64,000 nt of DNA. Origin: Apostichopus japonicus. Taxonomy: Eukaryota; Echinodermata; Holothuroidea; Aspidochirotida; Stichopodidae. The stretch is taken from contig NC_092576.1 of assembly GCF_037975245.1 (NCBI RefSeq), forward strand, positions 3,417,001-3,481,000. Direction: 5' to 3'. This document shows, piece after piece, positions 35,061 through 49,700 of the stretch. Position numbers and translations under genes: made by a program. Within the stretch, counting starts at the first letter, position 1, and every line of letters begins with the position of its first letter. Under the pieces are notes generated by a model, which made no database searches, was not told where the DNA came from, and saw only the letters and a list, made by a program, of their open reading frames with translations.

Positions 35061-36100
35061 ACATCACCAGCCCACAATTAATTCAGACAACAACAAAAAC
35101 ACTCAATGAGTTCAAAGCAAATTTAAACTAATTTGGTTTATACAAACGAGGTTTATTGAAATATCGACATATCATGATGACATCAACATACCAGGATTAA
35201 TTTAACAGACATGATAAACCAAGATCAACTCTGCTTCATTATTCATGACCGGAAGTGCATCAGTACCAAGTTATCATTGAGCTGCATTTACGAAAAGTTA
35301 CGATATAATTTTGATCTGGTAAACATTTTGATCATGCTGGACAGGCAGAAGCCATTTGATCAAGACATTAGTTTGTTTCTTACTGAGGGCAAAAGAAAGA
35401 ATGTATCATATCTTTGGTGGTAAATTTAAATTTCTACATATGCTTAAAAAACAATTTAAAAACAAACAAAATTTTAAGATAAAATTAAATTTCTACTAAA
35501 TCTTAAATGTAATAAAAGTAAGTGTGTTGAGACTCCTAATGACTACATGCAAATTCATGTATGATGCAATATCAGTAAAATTAGAGCCACCATAATTCGG
35601 GGCCGGGGATGGGGGGGGGGAGGGGGTCACCTGCCCTCAAATTATACATTTAATAATTTAGTACCCAGGGCTGGGCAGCAGTTTCCCTGACCCCACTCTA
35701 GCCGGGCCTAGATATATCAACAATTTGAGGCAATGATTGACAAAATGACAAGGGCTGCTATTCTTGAACCATGTTTCAAAGCTAGTGTAACACCATACAG
35801 GCTACATATCTCGCAATCTTCACATAATATTCTAAAACATTGGTCAAAATTATAAAACATTGGGCACAAGTACAAATCAAGTCAATTTGAAGCTGGAAAA
35901 TATGATATCTTTAAATATGATATTAAACACAAACAAAATTGCACTTTTTCTTGCACACTTGTAAATGCATCTTTGAACATGTACATTGGGAAGCTATAAG
36001 AGAAGTATTAAAAACATTCAGTTGTAGGATTCTTTGAATATATTGAACATCATAATTGGTTACTTCTGCTCCATATGCATTCATTAGAAATGCTAGACAC
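35061..36100. other. Unannotated intergenic sequence
   Basis: AT-rich with a G-run near 35609-35626. An open frame of 70 codons at 35211 has no recognisable feature and was not called. Confidence 0.4.
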
Positions 36101-36104
36101 ACAT

Positions 36105-36620
36105 GTGTCCGGTTAATAGACCTGCTGGACAATTATGTCCGGTCAATGGACATGCCAGACTAACGTGCCCAGTCAATGGACATGCTGGATACATGTGTCA
36201 GGTAAATGGACATGTCCAAATACACTTGTATTCAGTTAATGGACATGCCAGACAGGTGTCCAGTAAATGGACATGCCAAACACTTGTCTTGTCCACGCAT
36301 GTCTGGTCATTGGACATGCCAGTTACACGTGTGTCTGGTCAATGGACATGCCAGATACATATCAGGTCAGTGGACATGCCAGATACACATGTGTCCAGTC
36401 AATGGACATGCCAGATACACGTGTATTCGGTCAATGGACATGACAGGTATGTGTCCAGTAAATAGACATGCCAGATACGTGTCAGGACAATGGACATGCT
36501 CGATACATGTGTCCGGTAAATGGACATGCCCAATAAACATGTGTCTGGTCAATGGACATGCCCAATACATGTGTTTGGTCAATGGACATGCCGGATACAC
36601 GTGTGTCCAGTCAATAAACT
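36105..36620. repeat. About 31-bp minisatellite in the synaptojanin 3' flank
   Basis: About 16 irregular copies contain GTCAATGGACATGCCAGATACA and GTGTCC/CGTGTC. It starts some 125 bp beyond the synaptojanin stop codon, so it may lie in the 3' untranslated region. It keeps frames open on both strands without being coding. Confidence 0.93.
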
Positions 36621-36744
36621 TGTATCTCTTTACACCACTCTATTTATGTGCACCAGACAACTATAGCATTTCTTCATAATCCCTGGCTCTTTCCTGACAG
36701 CCTCTTCTGAATCTATTAGTGATGACCACTACTGCAGTACATCT

Positions 36745-37761
36745 TCAGGGCGGGGGTGGATTTCTGGGTGGAAGTTTTGGTGGTCTGCCAACTGGAGGGA
36801 CAGACACTGGGATTAAAGGAGCTGGTAGCTGAGGAACCAGAGGTACAGTTACATCTCCAGAGTCACTGCTGAAGAGCAAGTCAATATCTGTCAACTTCTG
36901 TGAAGATAATGAAGATCCTGGAGGGAGTGTCATAGATCTTTGCGATGCAGTTTTTCTTTTACCAGGAGGCACTGAGGGCGCTTTTCTCATCGGTCTGTTG
37001 ACAAATTTTGTGTCTTCCGTTGTTCTCTGCTGCGCTGGTAAAGAGTCGACGGGCTGGTAGCTATTGACAGCTGAGCACCTTTCCAGGGTGTGCCCTTTCC
37101 TCACAGGGAGTTGAGGTACATTTTCTTTACTACCTTGAGGAACATAGGAATGCGGCTTTGAAGGAGAAGTTTCTGCTCTAGAATTCTGTCTCTTAACTGG
37201 TTTTGGAGGAACAGATCTAGGGGGACCTGTTTCTAATGGCACTCCCTGGACTGGCGGAGGTGAACTGACCGACTGAGTTGATGATGATGATACTATTTGC
37301 TCTTCTGAGATGACTTTGGAAGTTCTACGAGGAGGCAGACGAGGCATCTCTCTATCTGATGTGCCCTCCGATCTTGGTTGCTTAGCTGGAAACGGAGCAT
37401 TTTTGGTCTGTGATGTGACCATCCTGCTACCGACAGGAATGAGTGTACTTTGCGGTCTAGGGCGTGGCCTAGGTGGTGGCATTGCTGATGCTTCTATTGT
37501 GCTCCTAGGTCTAGGCTTGGGCTGCAAATTTCTTCTTGGAACAGGCTCAGGGAGCTTTTCAGCTTTCTCATTCTCTAAATTTTGCTTCTCCTCGTCAGGA
37601 CTGGAAGAGGCAGAATCTCGTTGAGGTACGATTGGACCACCCCCAAAAGGCACCATACCCAACCGTCCTAAAGCATCCAATGCCTCCTCTGTGGTCTTGG
37701 CATGTACCTGATGTTTGATGTCATATGGGTTGCTGATGTCATTATCAGGGACAGAAGCAGG
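36745..37761 (-). CDS. SYNJ1: Synaptojanin exon 22 (terminal)
   Basis: Residues about 1158-1495 and the stop. The acceptor is TTTTTTTTTGTGCCCAG. It encodes the proline-rich tail, with SH3-ligand-like segments such as [26 protein letters not shown] and PRPRPRP. Such regions recruit endophilin and amphiphysin in known synaptojanins. Confidence 0.9.
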   Translation of the reverse strand, partial: PASVPDNDISNPYDIKHQVHAKTTEEALDALGRLGMVPFGGGPIVPQRDSASSSPDEEKQNLENEKAEKLPEPVPRRNLQPKPRPRSTIEASAMPPPRPRPRPQSTLIPVGSRMVTSQTKNAPFPAKQPRSEGTSDREMPRLPPRRTSKVISEEQIVSSSSTQSVSSPPPVQGVPLETGPPRSVPPKPVKRQNSRAETSPSKPHSYVPQGSKENVPQLPVRKGHTLERCSAVNSYQPVDSLPAQQRTTEDTKFVNRPMRKAPSVPPGKRKTASQRSMTLPPGSSLSSQKLTDIDLLFSSDSGDVTVPLVPQLPAPLIPVSVPPVGRPPKLPPRNPPPP

Positions 37762-40700
37762 CTGGGCACAAAAAAAAAACAAGGGAAACAAAATGGACAA
37801 TAATAGCCATGCAAAGACAAAGGCAACAAAAAAAGAAATCACATAGGTTAGTGAAGATGTAGGAACGTACAGCATACTAGGATAGGTTCAACAGTCATGT
37901 GATGCTGCTGTGATTACAATCAGTATTCACATAACAGTTCACCACACGCTTAATATTGCTATTCTATATGCGTTCACCACACTAACCAGCACACTTAACA
38001 TTGACCATATGAGATAAGAATATATTTTATGAAGCTCTTCTATAGCGTTCACCACACTAACCAGAACACTTAACATTGACCATATGAGATAAGTATTTAT
38101 TTTATGAAGCTCTTCTAAAGCGTTCACCACACTAACCAGCACACTTAACATTGACCATATGAGATAAAAATATATTTTATTAAGCTCTTCTATAACGTTC
38201 ACCACACTAACTAGCGCATTTACCATTGACCATATGAGATAGGAATATATTTTATGAAGCTCTTCTATAACGTTCACCACACTAACCAGCACACTTAACA
38301 TTGACCATATGAGATAAGAATATATTTTATGAAACTCTTCTATATAGCTTTCACCACACTGACCAGCACACTTAACATTAACCATATGATCGAGATAAGA
38401 ATATATATTATGAAGCTCTTCTATAACAGTTCACCACACTAACCAGCACACTAAACATTGACCATATGAAATAAAAATATATCTTATTAAGCTCTTCTTT
38501 AGTGTTCACCATCACACTGCAAGGAAAGCAAGTAATACTATACAATACTACCATAAATACAACTATTTTATATGGACATAACTAAACAATTCGATCTGCA
38601 ACTTTCTTAGATCATATATTGGATGAAGGTGATTGCCAAAGTTTGTGTGTGTCTTGGAATGAGTAAACATGTCCAGAGTACTGTATTACACACATAGAGA
38701 CTAATGAAGATGAAACATCGTAAATAATGACAACAGCAACAACAATAATAGTACTAATAATATCATAGAAAATATACAACAACAATGTTGTTTATGATTT
38801 GTGATAATCTACATTGATAAGTTTAAATACTTTTAAATGTTACATTCTTCAAAATGATAAATATGTGAAATAAATACAGTATCTTATTTTCCCCTCAGTT
38901 GATCCGTTATGCCCTTTCTCAATGCTGTTACAATTTTCAAACAGCCAATGACGTTAACACATTTAGCACTCATTTAGCACACATTTAGGAGTGTTAGCTC
39001 AGTGGTTAACGCCGATGCCTTTCAATCATAAGGTCCCCGGTTCGAGTCACTCCAAGATTAATGTATGTCGTCCAGTTACAGAGTTGTTGACAATTGACAT
39101 TCATTATCATTAAATATGAACTAAGAGACTGCCTTCTGTCATCTTGCGGCTTTGATAAGCGAATGAGGCTTCTTCACAAGTTCCTGCTTGCAGGAGGATC
39201 TAAAATACATACATACATACAAGTGGGGCTTGCACATTATGATCTGAGTGGGGGTTTGACAATATGATCTGATCCTTTATCTGATCTGATCTGATATGAT
39301 ATGATCTGATCTGATCCTGCGGCTTACATGTTACAATCTGATCCCTCAAGTGAGCTCCTAAATACTAATCTGAGCCCTCAAGTGGGTGCTTAGTGCTTGC
39401 TAAATATCTAATCCACATACCAAGTTGTGCAATTCTTTAGTACATCTGCACTGTGGCTGCCTAACCGCCAAACAGGCCAACCTTTGGACGCTATATTATA
39501 TTGTCGTTCAGTCTTAATTGAGTGGTATTTACAGTACTGCTAATAATGATTTGAAAGACAAGCAGCATGGAGGTGGTTAAAAAAAAAACAGATACTATCG
39601 GGATAAAATATAAGCCATAACATGGTCACTGTAGCACCAAGGTATATTTACATAGTTTTAAGGTTCGATGAGAAGAGAGTAACACAGTGATGAAGAAGAG
39701 GTGTGTATAAATGAGATAACAGACCACATAAATGTACGATAGTTTTAAAGTTCTATGAGAAGAAAGTAACACAGTGAAAAAGTGACACAGTGAAAAAAAA
39801 CAGATACTATTGGGATGAAATATAAGCCATAACATGGTCACTGTAACACAGAAGTATGTTTACGATAGTTTTAGAGTTCTATGAGAAGAGAGTAACAGAG
39901 CGATGAAGAAGAGGTGTGTATAAATGAGATAACAGGCACTCATATATATATACGATAGTTTTAAAGTTCTATGAGAAGAAAGTAACACAGTGAAAAAGTG
40001 ACACAGTGAAAAAAACAGATACTATTGGGATGAAATATAAGCCATAACATGGTCACTGTAACACCAAGGTATGTTTATGATAGTTTTAATGTTCTATGAG
40101 AAGATAGTAACACAGTGATGAAAAAGTGACACAGTGAAAAAAACAGATACTATTGGGATGAAATATGAGCCATAACATGGTCACTGTAACACAGAGGTAT
40201 GTTTACGATAGTTTTAAAGTTTTATGAGAAGAGAGTAACACAGCGATGAAGAAGAAGAAGTGTGTATGAATGAGATAACAGGCACTCATATATATATACG
40301 ATAGTTTTAAAGTTCTATGAGAAGAAAGTAACACAGTGAAAAAGTAACACAGTGAAAAAAACAGATACTATTGGGATGAAATATGAGCACTAACATGGTC
40401 ACTGTAACACAGAAGTATGTTTACAATAGTTTTAAAGTTCTATGAGAAGAGAGTAACACAGTGATGAAGAAGAAGAAGTGTGTATGAATGAGCTAACAGG
40501 CACTCATCCCCAGAGCAAATCATCTTCACCTACCCTGTAAGAGATATTAACAGAGCCCTCGTCTGAACCTAACCCTCCTCTCGGAGGGACTGTCCTCTCT
40601 GGTACAACTGGTCGAGGAGGAACCGGTCTTGGTGGTCCACTTGTTGGCCGAGGAGGTGGCCCATCTGGTCTGGGAGGCCGTTCTTTCCTCTGAGTCATGA

Positions 40701-43700
40701 CTCTCTCCTCCTCCTCCTTCAGGGGTTCTTGCCGGTTCATTTGGGGTCTTGCAGGTGGCTTCAGTCTCTGGACAGGTTGCGGCGGTGCTTGTGCTACAAC
40801 TGTCTCTGTCTTTGCAGTGGGTCTTTTAGCGGGCCTTGGTGGGGCCTTGGCGGGTTTACTTGGTCTGGGAGGTCGCTGAGGACCCTCGTCTGATGGAGAT
40901 GGAGTGTAGCTGCGAGTTGCAGACGGCACCAGAGGTGCAGGAAGCTCAGTGTTTACATCTAGGCTTGTATCAAACATCTGTAATTCTTCATCTGGAGTTA
41001 AAATATGGAAAAATGATGGACGTAAGTCTCCAAACCAAGTTTATGGTGATAACTACAATGACAGCAGAGAGTATATAACCAGGTTTGTGGTAGGTAATGA
41101 ACAGCAAGAATATGTCACATCTTGCATTTGCTCTAGGATTTAACTGTCACATCCTGTATTACTCTAGGATTTAACTGTCACATCCTGTATTGCTCTAGGA
41201 TATAACGGTCACATCCTGTATTGCTCTAGGATTTAACTGTCACATCCTGTATTGCTCTAGGATTTCACTGCCAAATCCTGTAGTGCTCTATGATTTAACT
41301 GCCAAATCCTGTAGTGCTCTAGGATTTAACTGTCACATCTTCCATTGCTCTAGGATTTCACTGTCACATCCTGCATTTGTTCTGGGATTTAATTGTTAAC
41401 TTATTACTGAAAGCTATCATTGTACATAACAATTAAAGCCAAAAGTATTTTCAGCTACACCCAGCATCTATAAACACATTACACAATGTTACATCAATCA
41501 TTAGAATTAATTTGGGTTGCAAAAAAGGAAACATATTGAGAATTCCAAACAACATCAAAGAACCATATGCAGTTTTAGCTCCTGCTTGAGATTGGCCAAG
41601 TAACAGATTTTAATTTCCAGTTACTTGAGAATGGTCAGCTAGTTCCAACAGTGACTCTCTCCAAGGCAAACTCTCTGAATGCTGTGGTCATGATGTCCTT
41701 ACATCACACCCAAGGTGATTCAAACTTACCATCAATATCAAAGCTCATAGAAGGAATATCAAAGCTTTCTCCCAGAAGTGACGAAGAGATGGGATTGAAC
41801 AGCCTCTCTGTGTTTGGTGTGAACATGGCAAGTTCTTCCTCCAACTGCTGTTTCCAAGCTTCATTCTTTAACTTGACACTGAGAAGTTTCTGACAGAGCT
41901 AGTTCCGCCAAACAGAATTAGAAGTAAAAAGAGAGAATTACTGCCAAAATCACAATATTAATAGATTTATATATTAACTCTTCAGGGTTGTTTATGACAA
42001 AAAATAACAGCTGGCTATCATCAGTGCTAAAGTTAAGACCAGTTCATCAGGTACCTTCTACCCTCTTAATCTAAATCCAACAGAAATAAAACCATTTATC
42101 TCCTTTTAGTTCTAATCCATTGTTCTGACGCCCAAAATATTCCTGTGAATGATTCTTAAACCCTGCTTAAGAAAGGAACATAAAGCAATCTCCCTTTATG
42201 GCTTTAGTCTACCATTACAACAGACACATGAAAAAAAACACCTCTCGGAATGTAGCTTCCATAGACTTCTTTATTTCGTAATCAAGACATAAGAAGCAAA
42301 GCCTGGTCTGGCCATGAACTAAAGTTAAACAGAGGTACATAAGGCCTAAGTAACTCACGACCTATTAAGGAAAAAGACCTTTATAACAATAAAAACTCCC
42401 ATTTTGTTTTCACCAGAAAACAGAAACACATGATAGCTGTATCATAATGACCAGCTATGCATGCCATGATAGCTGTATCATAATGACCAGCTATGCATGC
42501 CATGATAGCTGTATCATAATGACCAGCTATGCATGCTATGATAGCTGTATCATAATGACCAGCTACCCATGCTATGATAGCTGTATCATAATGACCAGCT
42601 ACATATGCCACTGAACACTTAATTTGCATACTGAAAGTATAAGAATCTTTGTCACTACTTGTCATGCTTAAAATGAAATGTATAGGGTTATTTTCACTAG
42701 TCGAAGAATGGCAATCGAATAAGGGTAATCGAATAACGACTAATTAGCATAATATGCAAGGCGTTTGGAGCGCACCAACAGTAACTGCCAAAACGTTTTG
42801 TTATGGAGCGAGGCGTCCTAAATAAAACAATCGGTCTACTATAAAGTATGAATGATTGAAACACATGCTCCTAATTCCAAGCATTGCTTTCAGGTTGAGT
42901 GGGATAATGGAATGGGTAACGTGGTTTTGGAACTTCACTTCACTCTGAGCATCTAGGCAGAGTAGGGGGCGGTGTTTTAGGCAAATGTCACGCAAGCATT
43001 ATAGAATGATACCATTCAATTAGTGTTAGAGTTCATATGGTAAGATTATCAGTGTATTACCTCTATCCCATCAAACTTCAGAGCTTCCAGGGCATCCCTT
43101 CCATCTCTGAATGTCAACACCATTGTATCATTGACAAACCTTAAAAGATAAGAAAAAAGAACGAAAGATGGACACTGTGCAGTGACCTGTCGTGGATTCT
43201 GCATTGTTTACCTCTCAAATCCATACAGAGGTTAACTTTAAATTATTCTTGCATTTTAATAACAACAATTATACCATAGCTGTGCAAAGCTAAATGTCAG
43301 GATCCGTTACTAACAAATCTGACAGAATCTGGTCATTTCTTGGCCACCTGTAAAGCTAATGGACCTGTCCAATCATCCTCTACCTGCAGTAAAGGAATCA
43401 CTGTTAGGAAACGTCTTAATTCTTTCTTACAGAAAAAATAGACCCTACAGGAATGTATTATGACTTGCAGAGTGAGACTGCAAGAATACACTTTATAACT
43501 CTAACTCAGTCAACTGCACTGTAATACCAGTAGCAGTAAAAGTACTTCAGACCCAGACTCCACTGTAAGACCAGTCCATACAGGCTCCTGCAAGAGTACT
43601 TCAGACCCAGACTCCACTGTAAGACCAGTCCATACAGGCTCCTGCAAGAGTACTTCAGACCCAGACTCCACTGTAAGACCAGTCCATACAGGCTCCTGCA

Positions 43701-46700
43701 AGAGTACTTCAGACCCAGACTCCACAGTAATGACAAGCCTTCTAGAGTATTATTGATTGTGTCCCTGACATACACAAACATGTTTGTGTAAACCATTGTG
43801 AGGACTCACTTTACTAGAGTAACGTCTCCACATCCCAACATGCCTTCTAGAGTATTATCGATTGAGTCCCTGACATACACACACATGTTTGTGTAAACCA
43901 TTGTGAGTACTCACCTTACTAGAATAACATCTCCACATCCCGACATGCCCTCTAGAGTATTATCGACCATCAGATCATCAAATTCTTCACCATTGGGTAG
44001 AGAAATAATAACGGTTCCGTCAGGAGGACCTTGCTGGCAGAATATGTCATGGTAGAGTGTCTCTCTCTTCTCTTCGTCCACTTTAAGGACTTCAATTTCA
44101 AAAATGGCGATTACTGGTCTACAGAGAACAACGGTACTGTGTTAAACTCCTAGCAGCAAATTGAGCAACTATGACAGATCAATGGACAATATCTTTGAAT
44201 TTATTACTTTGGGGGACAGTTTTAATTGGGTGAATGAAGGAAATATAGAGCAATAACATAATTGATGCAGTAACATTTTGAAGGAAATTGCAATAAGAGC
44301 ACAACATTTTAAATAACTTTGGCAATGTGAACAATTGGAACTGCAAGTTAATATGCTGGTTTTATATTTTTGTATCATGTAGCTATATAGTAGTTTGTAG
44401 CGTTATGGGGATGTAAGCTATGTATATAACTACCACTACATAGTTCTTGTTTACTATAGGTATAATTAACATGTGGGTACTGCAGGTTAATATGCTGGTT
44501 TTATATTGATGTATCATGTACCTATAGTAATTTGTAGCGTTATGGGCTGTAAGCAATGTATATAACTACCACTACATAGTTCTGGTTTACTATGTATATA
44601 GTTAACATGTGGGTACTGCAGGTTAATATGCTGGTTCTATATTGTTGTATCATGTAGCTACAGTAACTTGTAGCGTTATGGGCTGTAAGCAATGTATATA
44701 ACTACCACTACATAGTTCTTGTTTACTATACATATAACTAACATGTGGGTACTGCAGGTTAATATGCTGGTTTTATATTGTTGTATCATGTAGCTATAGT
44801 AACTTGTAGCGTTATGGGCTGTAAGCTATGTATATAACTACCACTACATAGTTTTGGTTTACTATACATATAACTAACATGTGGGTACTGCAGGTTAATA
44901 TGCTGGTTTTATATTGTTGTATCATGTAGCTATAGTAATTTGTAGCGTTATGGGCTGTAAGCCATGTATGTAACTACCACTACATAGTTCTTGTTTACTA
45001 TAGGTATAATTAACATGTGGGTACTGCAGGTTAATATGCTGGTTTTATATTGATGTATCATGTACCTATAGTAATTTGTAGCGTTATGGGCTGTAAGCAA
45101 TGTATATAACTACCACTACATAGTTCTCGTTTACTATACGTATAATTAACATGTGATAACTGCAGGTTAATATGCTGGTTTTATATTGTTGTATCATGTA
45201 CCTATAGTAATTTGTAGCGTTATGGGCTGTAAGCAATGTATATAACTACCACTACATAGTTCTCGTTTACTATACGTATAATTAACATGTGATAACTGCA
45301 GGTTAATATGCTGGTTTTATATTGTTGTATCATGTAGCTATAGTAATTTGTAGCGTTATGGGCTGTAAGCCATGTATGTAACTACCACTACATAGTTCTC
45401 GTTTACTATACGTATATAATTAACATGTGGGTACTGCAGGTTAATATGCTGGTTTTATATTGTTGTATCATGTACCTATAGTAATTTGTAGCGTTATGGG
45501 CTGTAAGCCATGTATGTAACTACCACTACATAGTTCTCGTTTACTATACGTATAATTAACATGTGGGTACTGCAGGTTAATATGCTGGTTTTATATTGTT
45601 GTATCATGTACCTATAGTAATTTGTAGCGTTATGGGCTGTAAGCAATGTATATAACTACCACTACATAGTTCTCGTTTACTATACGTATAATTAACATGT
45701 GATAACTGCAGGTTAATATGCTGGTTTTATATTGTTGTATCATGTAGCTATAGTAATTTGTAGCGTTATGGGCTGTAAGCAATGTATATAACTACTACTA
45801 CATAGTTTATCATTTACTATACGTATAACTAATATGTGGGAACTGCAGGTTTCATTGTAGTGTGGTCAGCATAGAAACAAAGCCAATTTAAACTTACTAC
45901 ATCAATGGACAGAACATCTCACATCTCAACTGTGCTTACTTTGAAGTTAACATTTTGTATTCAACTAACACTACACACCTGTGGTCAGATACACGAAGCT
46001 CCGCTCTCCCATAATGCAATATGTTTCCTGGATCCCAATTAGAAGTAACAGCTTCAAAATCTGAGGATGAAAAATACATACATCATTATGATATCCAAAA
46101 TGTAAGCAGAACAAGAGTAAGGGTGATGCATTCAAGTTTTGTGGATCACATCAACTAGCGAAAACTAACCCGGATCACACCAACTAGAGAAATGCAACCT
46201 GGACCACACCAGCATAAAATTGGCTTCGTTGTCAGAGGGGAACCATACTGTAACAACCATTTCACCTTTGACCTATAAATACTTGTATGGACACTACAGA
46301 ATTAAGAAGTAAAGTCCCACCTTCTGGCCCATCCATTAAGTAATCAGGAAACTTTCTCCTCCAAAGAACTCGATCAGTCCACGCAGGAGTCCTGTTCTTC
46401 TCGCTGGTATCATAATCGTCAGAGAAGACGTCGTACTTGTAGGTGGGAGCAAACTGGATGTTACCCTCATTAAAATCTTCAAAACTCTACAAAATATGAA
46501 TAAGTAAGAAACAAACTTTACACTAGAATATGCCTCACTGTTCTCCAATATCATTTTCTCTTCCATACCATCTGGTGGAAGGCAACAGTTCTTTTGGCAG
46601 TATATCTATTTTGTTGGGAGGCCCCCCCCCCAAAAAAAAAAAAAAACTTAGTCGCTCAAAAAATGAAAAATAAACAATGAAAAAAATATCTATCTTGTTG

Positions 46701-49700
46701 GGAAGCCAGTGGTGATTTTGGGATCAGCTAGCCATCTTTCTTAGAAAACTTATATGGTACTACATAAATGTCACAAATATCAGCCAACATTTGTGACCAA
46801 CCCGTCACCCAACCCCCCCCCCCACCCTCAAAAAGTAAAATAAAACACTGGCAAACAAACTGTTAAGAAGTAAAACCAATGACACATAATCATGCAAGAG
46901 AATGTTTTATAAGTTGCTGTAACATTGTGGGTAAAATGAGATGCCAGAACTAGTCTTGGCTCCTATAACATTTAACACCCATCCATCTTTATATCTGATG
47001 TTGTTCTAATGTACTGGGTAACCTAGGCTACTATAACATTTAACACCCAACCATCTTTATATCTGATGTTCTAATGGACTGGGTAACCTAGGCTTCTATA
47101 ACATTTAACACCCATCCATGTTATCTGATGTTCTAATGGACTGGGTAACCTAGGCTTCTATAACATTTAACACCCATCCATGTTATCTGATGTTCTAATG
47201 GACTGGGTAACCTAGGCTACTATACCTCTCCTTCTTGCTTGGATATCAGAAGTTGGTCAAATAACTTGAGGTCCTCATAGTTGCCACTCTGTATGCTGTC
47301 TTTCACTAATTCATTTTCCATATCGATACGATAGTTGAAGTCTCCACACCAAAACACGTAGTCATGAGAGAGCACACCACGACCCTGAGGAAGAAAAGCA
47401 GAAATGTCTAAAAATAGGCATATTTTCCATCAAAATTGTTCAAACTTCAAGTGCTGATTTTCATGTCGGGAAACTGATGCCATAGTGACACTGGAGGTGA
47501 GATACCCAAAAAGATATCCTGGGCTCTAATGCTGTATGACATCACCGTGACCCTGGAGGTGAAACCTTGTTAACTTCACTTTGCTAGGTTTCCTGCTAGG
47601 CTTTAAGCATATTGTACAACACCTCATTACAGGACAGACTACTATGGTAAAACACAGTGGTACTTTGGTAAGAAAGGTATTGCAACAATTAAACCAGCTT
47701 TTGCAAATTTATAAAACTGTTAAACACTGTTGCATATTTAGCTGAAAACCACATCCTTGGCGCAATATGTATTATGGAGTCAACACCTGGTTGCATATTT
47801 GATGCATGGACACAGATCATTAATCCAATGTGGAAAATTACGTAACTTACAAAACTGTTGAATATGATAAAATTGTAAATACAGAAACAATGGAAATATT
47901 AGAAACAAATATGCCAAATGTGATCACACTTCAAGGATACACAATTATCAATATTATAATAGCAGGCTAGTATTTGAAGAACATGTACGATGATGCCTTA
48001 GCAGACAAACTACTACCATTAATTAACTGGAGTAAAAAAGGATGAAAAATAACTTTAAATTCAAGCAAGTATCGAGAGTAAGAATCATGATATTGTGAGG
48101 TCTTGAACTGACAGGGTAACTCTAAGGCAGTGGTTCTAAAACTTTATTGGACAACCGCCCCGTTCGACCAGGTTGAACTGTCCCAATGCCCCCTACCCCC
48201 TCCCCTAGACTTCCGATCAGTGACCAGCTCAAGGAGTACCCCAAATGACAGGCTAAAATGGTGGCGCTTATAAGATACAAGAGAAGCTCTGCTACACAAT
48301 AATCCAAACACGAAAGAAATTGAACCTAGCGGTGGAGTTATTGAATTTCTAATACCATCTTTGATTTATTTTGGGTCACAAAATGTATTGTTTTTGTTTC
48401 CAGACCTCCTGGATGCCTTATTGTGCCCTAAATAGCTGCAGTGATGTGTCGTAATCGCCAGGGGCCCCCAAATCAGTGCCAACCCCCCCACTCCTGTGTA
48501 CCCCGAGACTTCCCAATGCTCCCGGGGGGGGGGGGGGGCGGCAGGGACCACTTTGAGAACCACTGCTCTAAGGTTAAGAAATGATTACCATGGGAAACAC
48601 CATCTTTTTGGTTATCTCTGTGTAGTCTTCATTCCTATCCTTAACTTGGGATTGACCAGCTGCAAAGTGACCGCACAGGAAGCATAAGGACGTCCCATGA
48701 AGGATGAAACGGATACCGACTGCTCCCTTATTTCCGGCTTTCCCACCTAAACCAGTCTTCACAGTCTGAACAGCTACATCCCTACATAGAAATACAAAGG
48801 GACATTTCACTGAATCTTTGTCAAACCAGAGATAATGTCATTGTAGCTTTATTGGTGATTTAATGCCAAATGTATCTCTGTTCTAACATTTAAATATACC
48901 AATGGCAGCAAATATAACCATATCAGGACAAAAGGTGCCGATTACATATATTGTAAAGGACCCAAACATATCAGTGATACAGATAACCTGAGGATTAGAT
49001 GCACAGTGTATGTGTATAATGACTCAAATCCACATACCTTAAATCCCAGCAAGGAGTTTAACTCTACTAGACTCCACTCTAAACAACACACCTTATATCA
49101 GCAAGGTGTTCAACCCTACTATATGCCACTCTAAAACAACACACCTTACCTATACGTCAGACACACAAATAACCACCCTACATCAATTAACCACATCCAA
49201 GTACTCTGAAATTTGGTGAACTAACCTGATAAATGGGGCCAGATGAGGACGGATGAAGATGTAGAGACAGACACCGACAAGCTGCTCGCACACGAGAAGG
49301 ACGTATTTATGATCTCTGGATAAAGTCTTCTGCAGTTCCAAGCCCCACACCCTCTGATTAGAAAGACTAATAACAGCAAACATAACACAAAAGTTTTACC
49401 ATAAGGGTTAAGAAAACAACACATCACACCCAAGTCCAATAAACTTGTCAAACTTTCTAAACAACAAATGTGACTTCCCAATTTAAAATGTGTAATTAAT
49501 GAGAAAGGCACATCAAACCTCTGTAAGGATCATAATGGTTGATTTGTCTAGCTCTCATGAGGTGATTTCCAAACAAGACTAGAATATGACACTACATGGT
49601 AACCACCAATATAATATGCTATCTGTATACATATAACTAACAGGGATAAGCCTGGGGTACAAACAAAATCACGGATCTTTGCAAACATTGCGGTATAGGC

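Noticed and set aside
36103-36679. Long overlapping open frames on both strands with NGHA/WTCQ repeats
   Set aside because: They are translations of the 31-bp minisatellite downstream of synaptojanin.
37939-38385. A 148-codon minus-strand frame with [10 protein letters not shown] repeats
   Set aside because: It is the 75-bp intronic tandem repeat, a period divisible by three; it lies between exons 21 and 22.
43506-43796. Frames with [18 protein letters not shown] and [18 protein letters not shown] repeats
   Set aside because: Two frames of one 54-bp intronic repeat.
46611-46860. Possible hAT MITE (CAGTGGTGATTTTGGG ... CACTGG)
   Set aside because: The ends match poorly and the flanking 8-mers differ.
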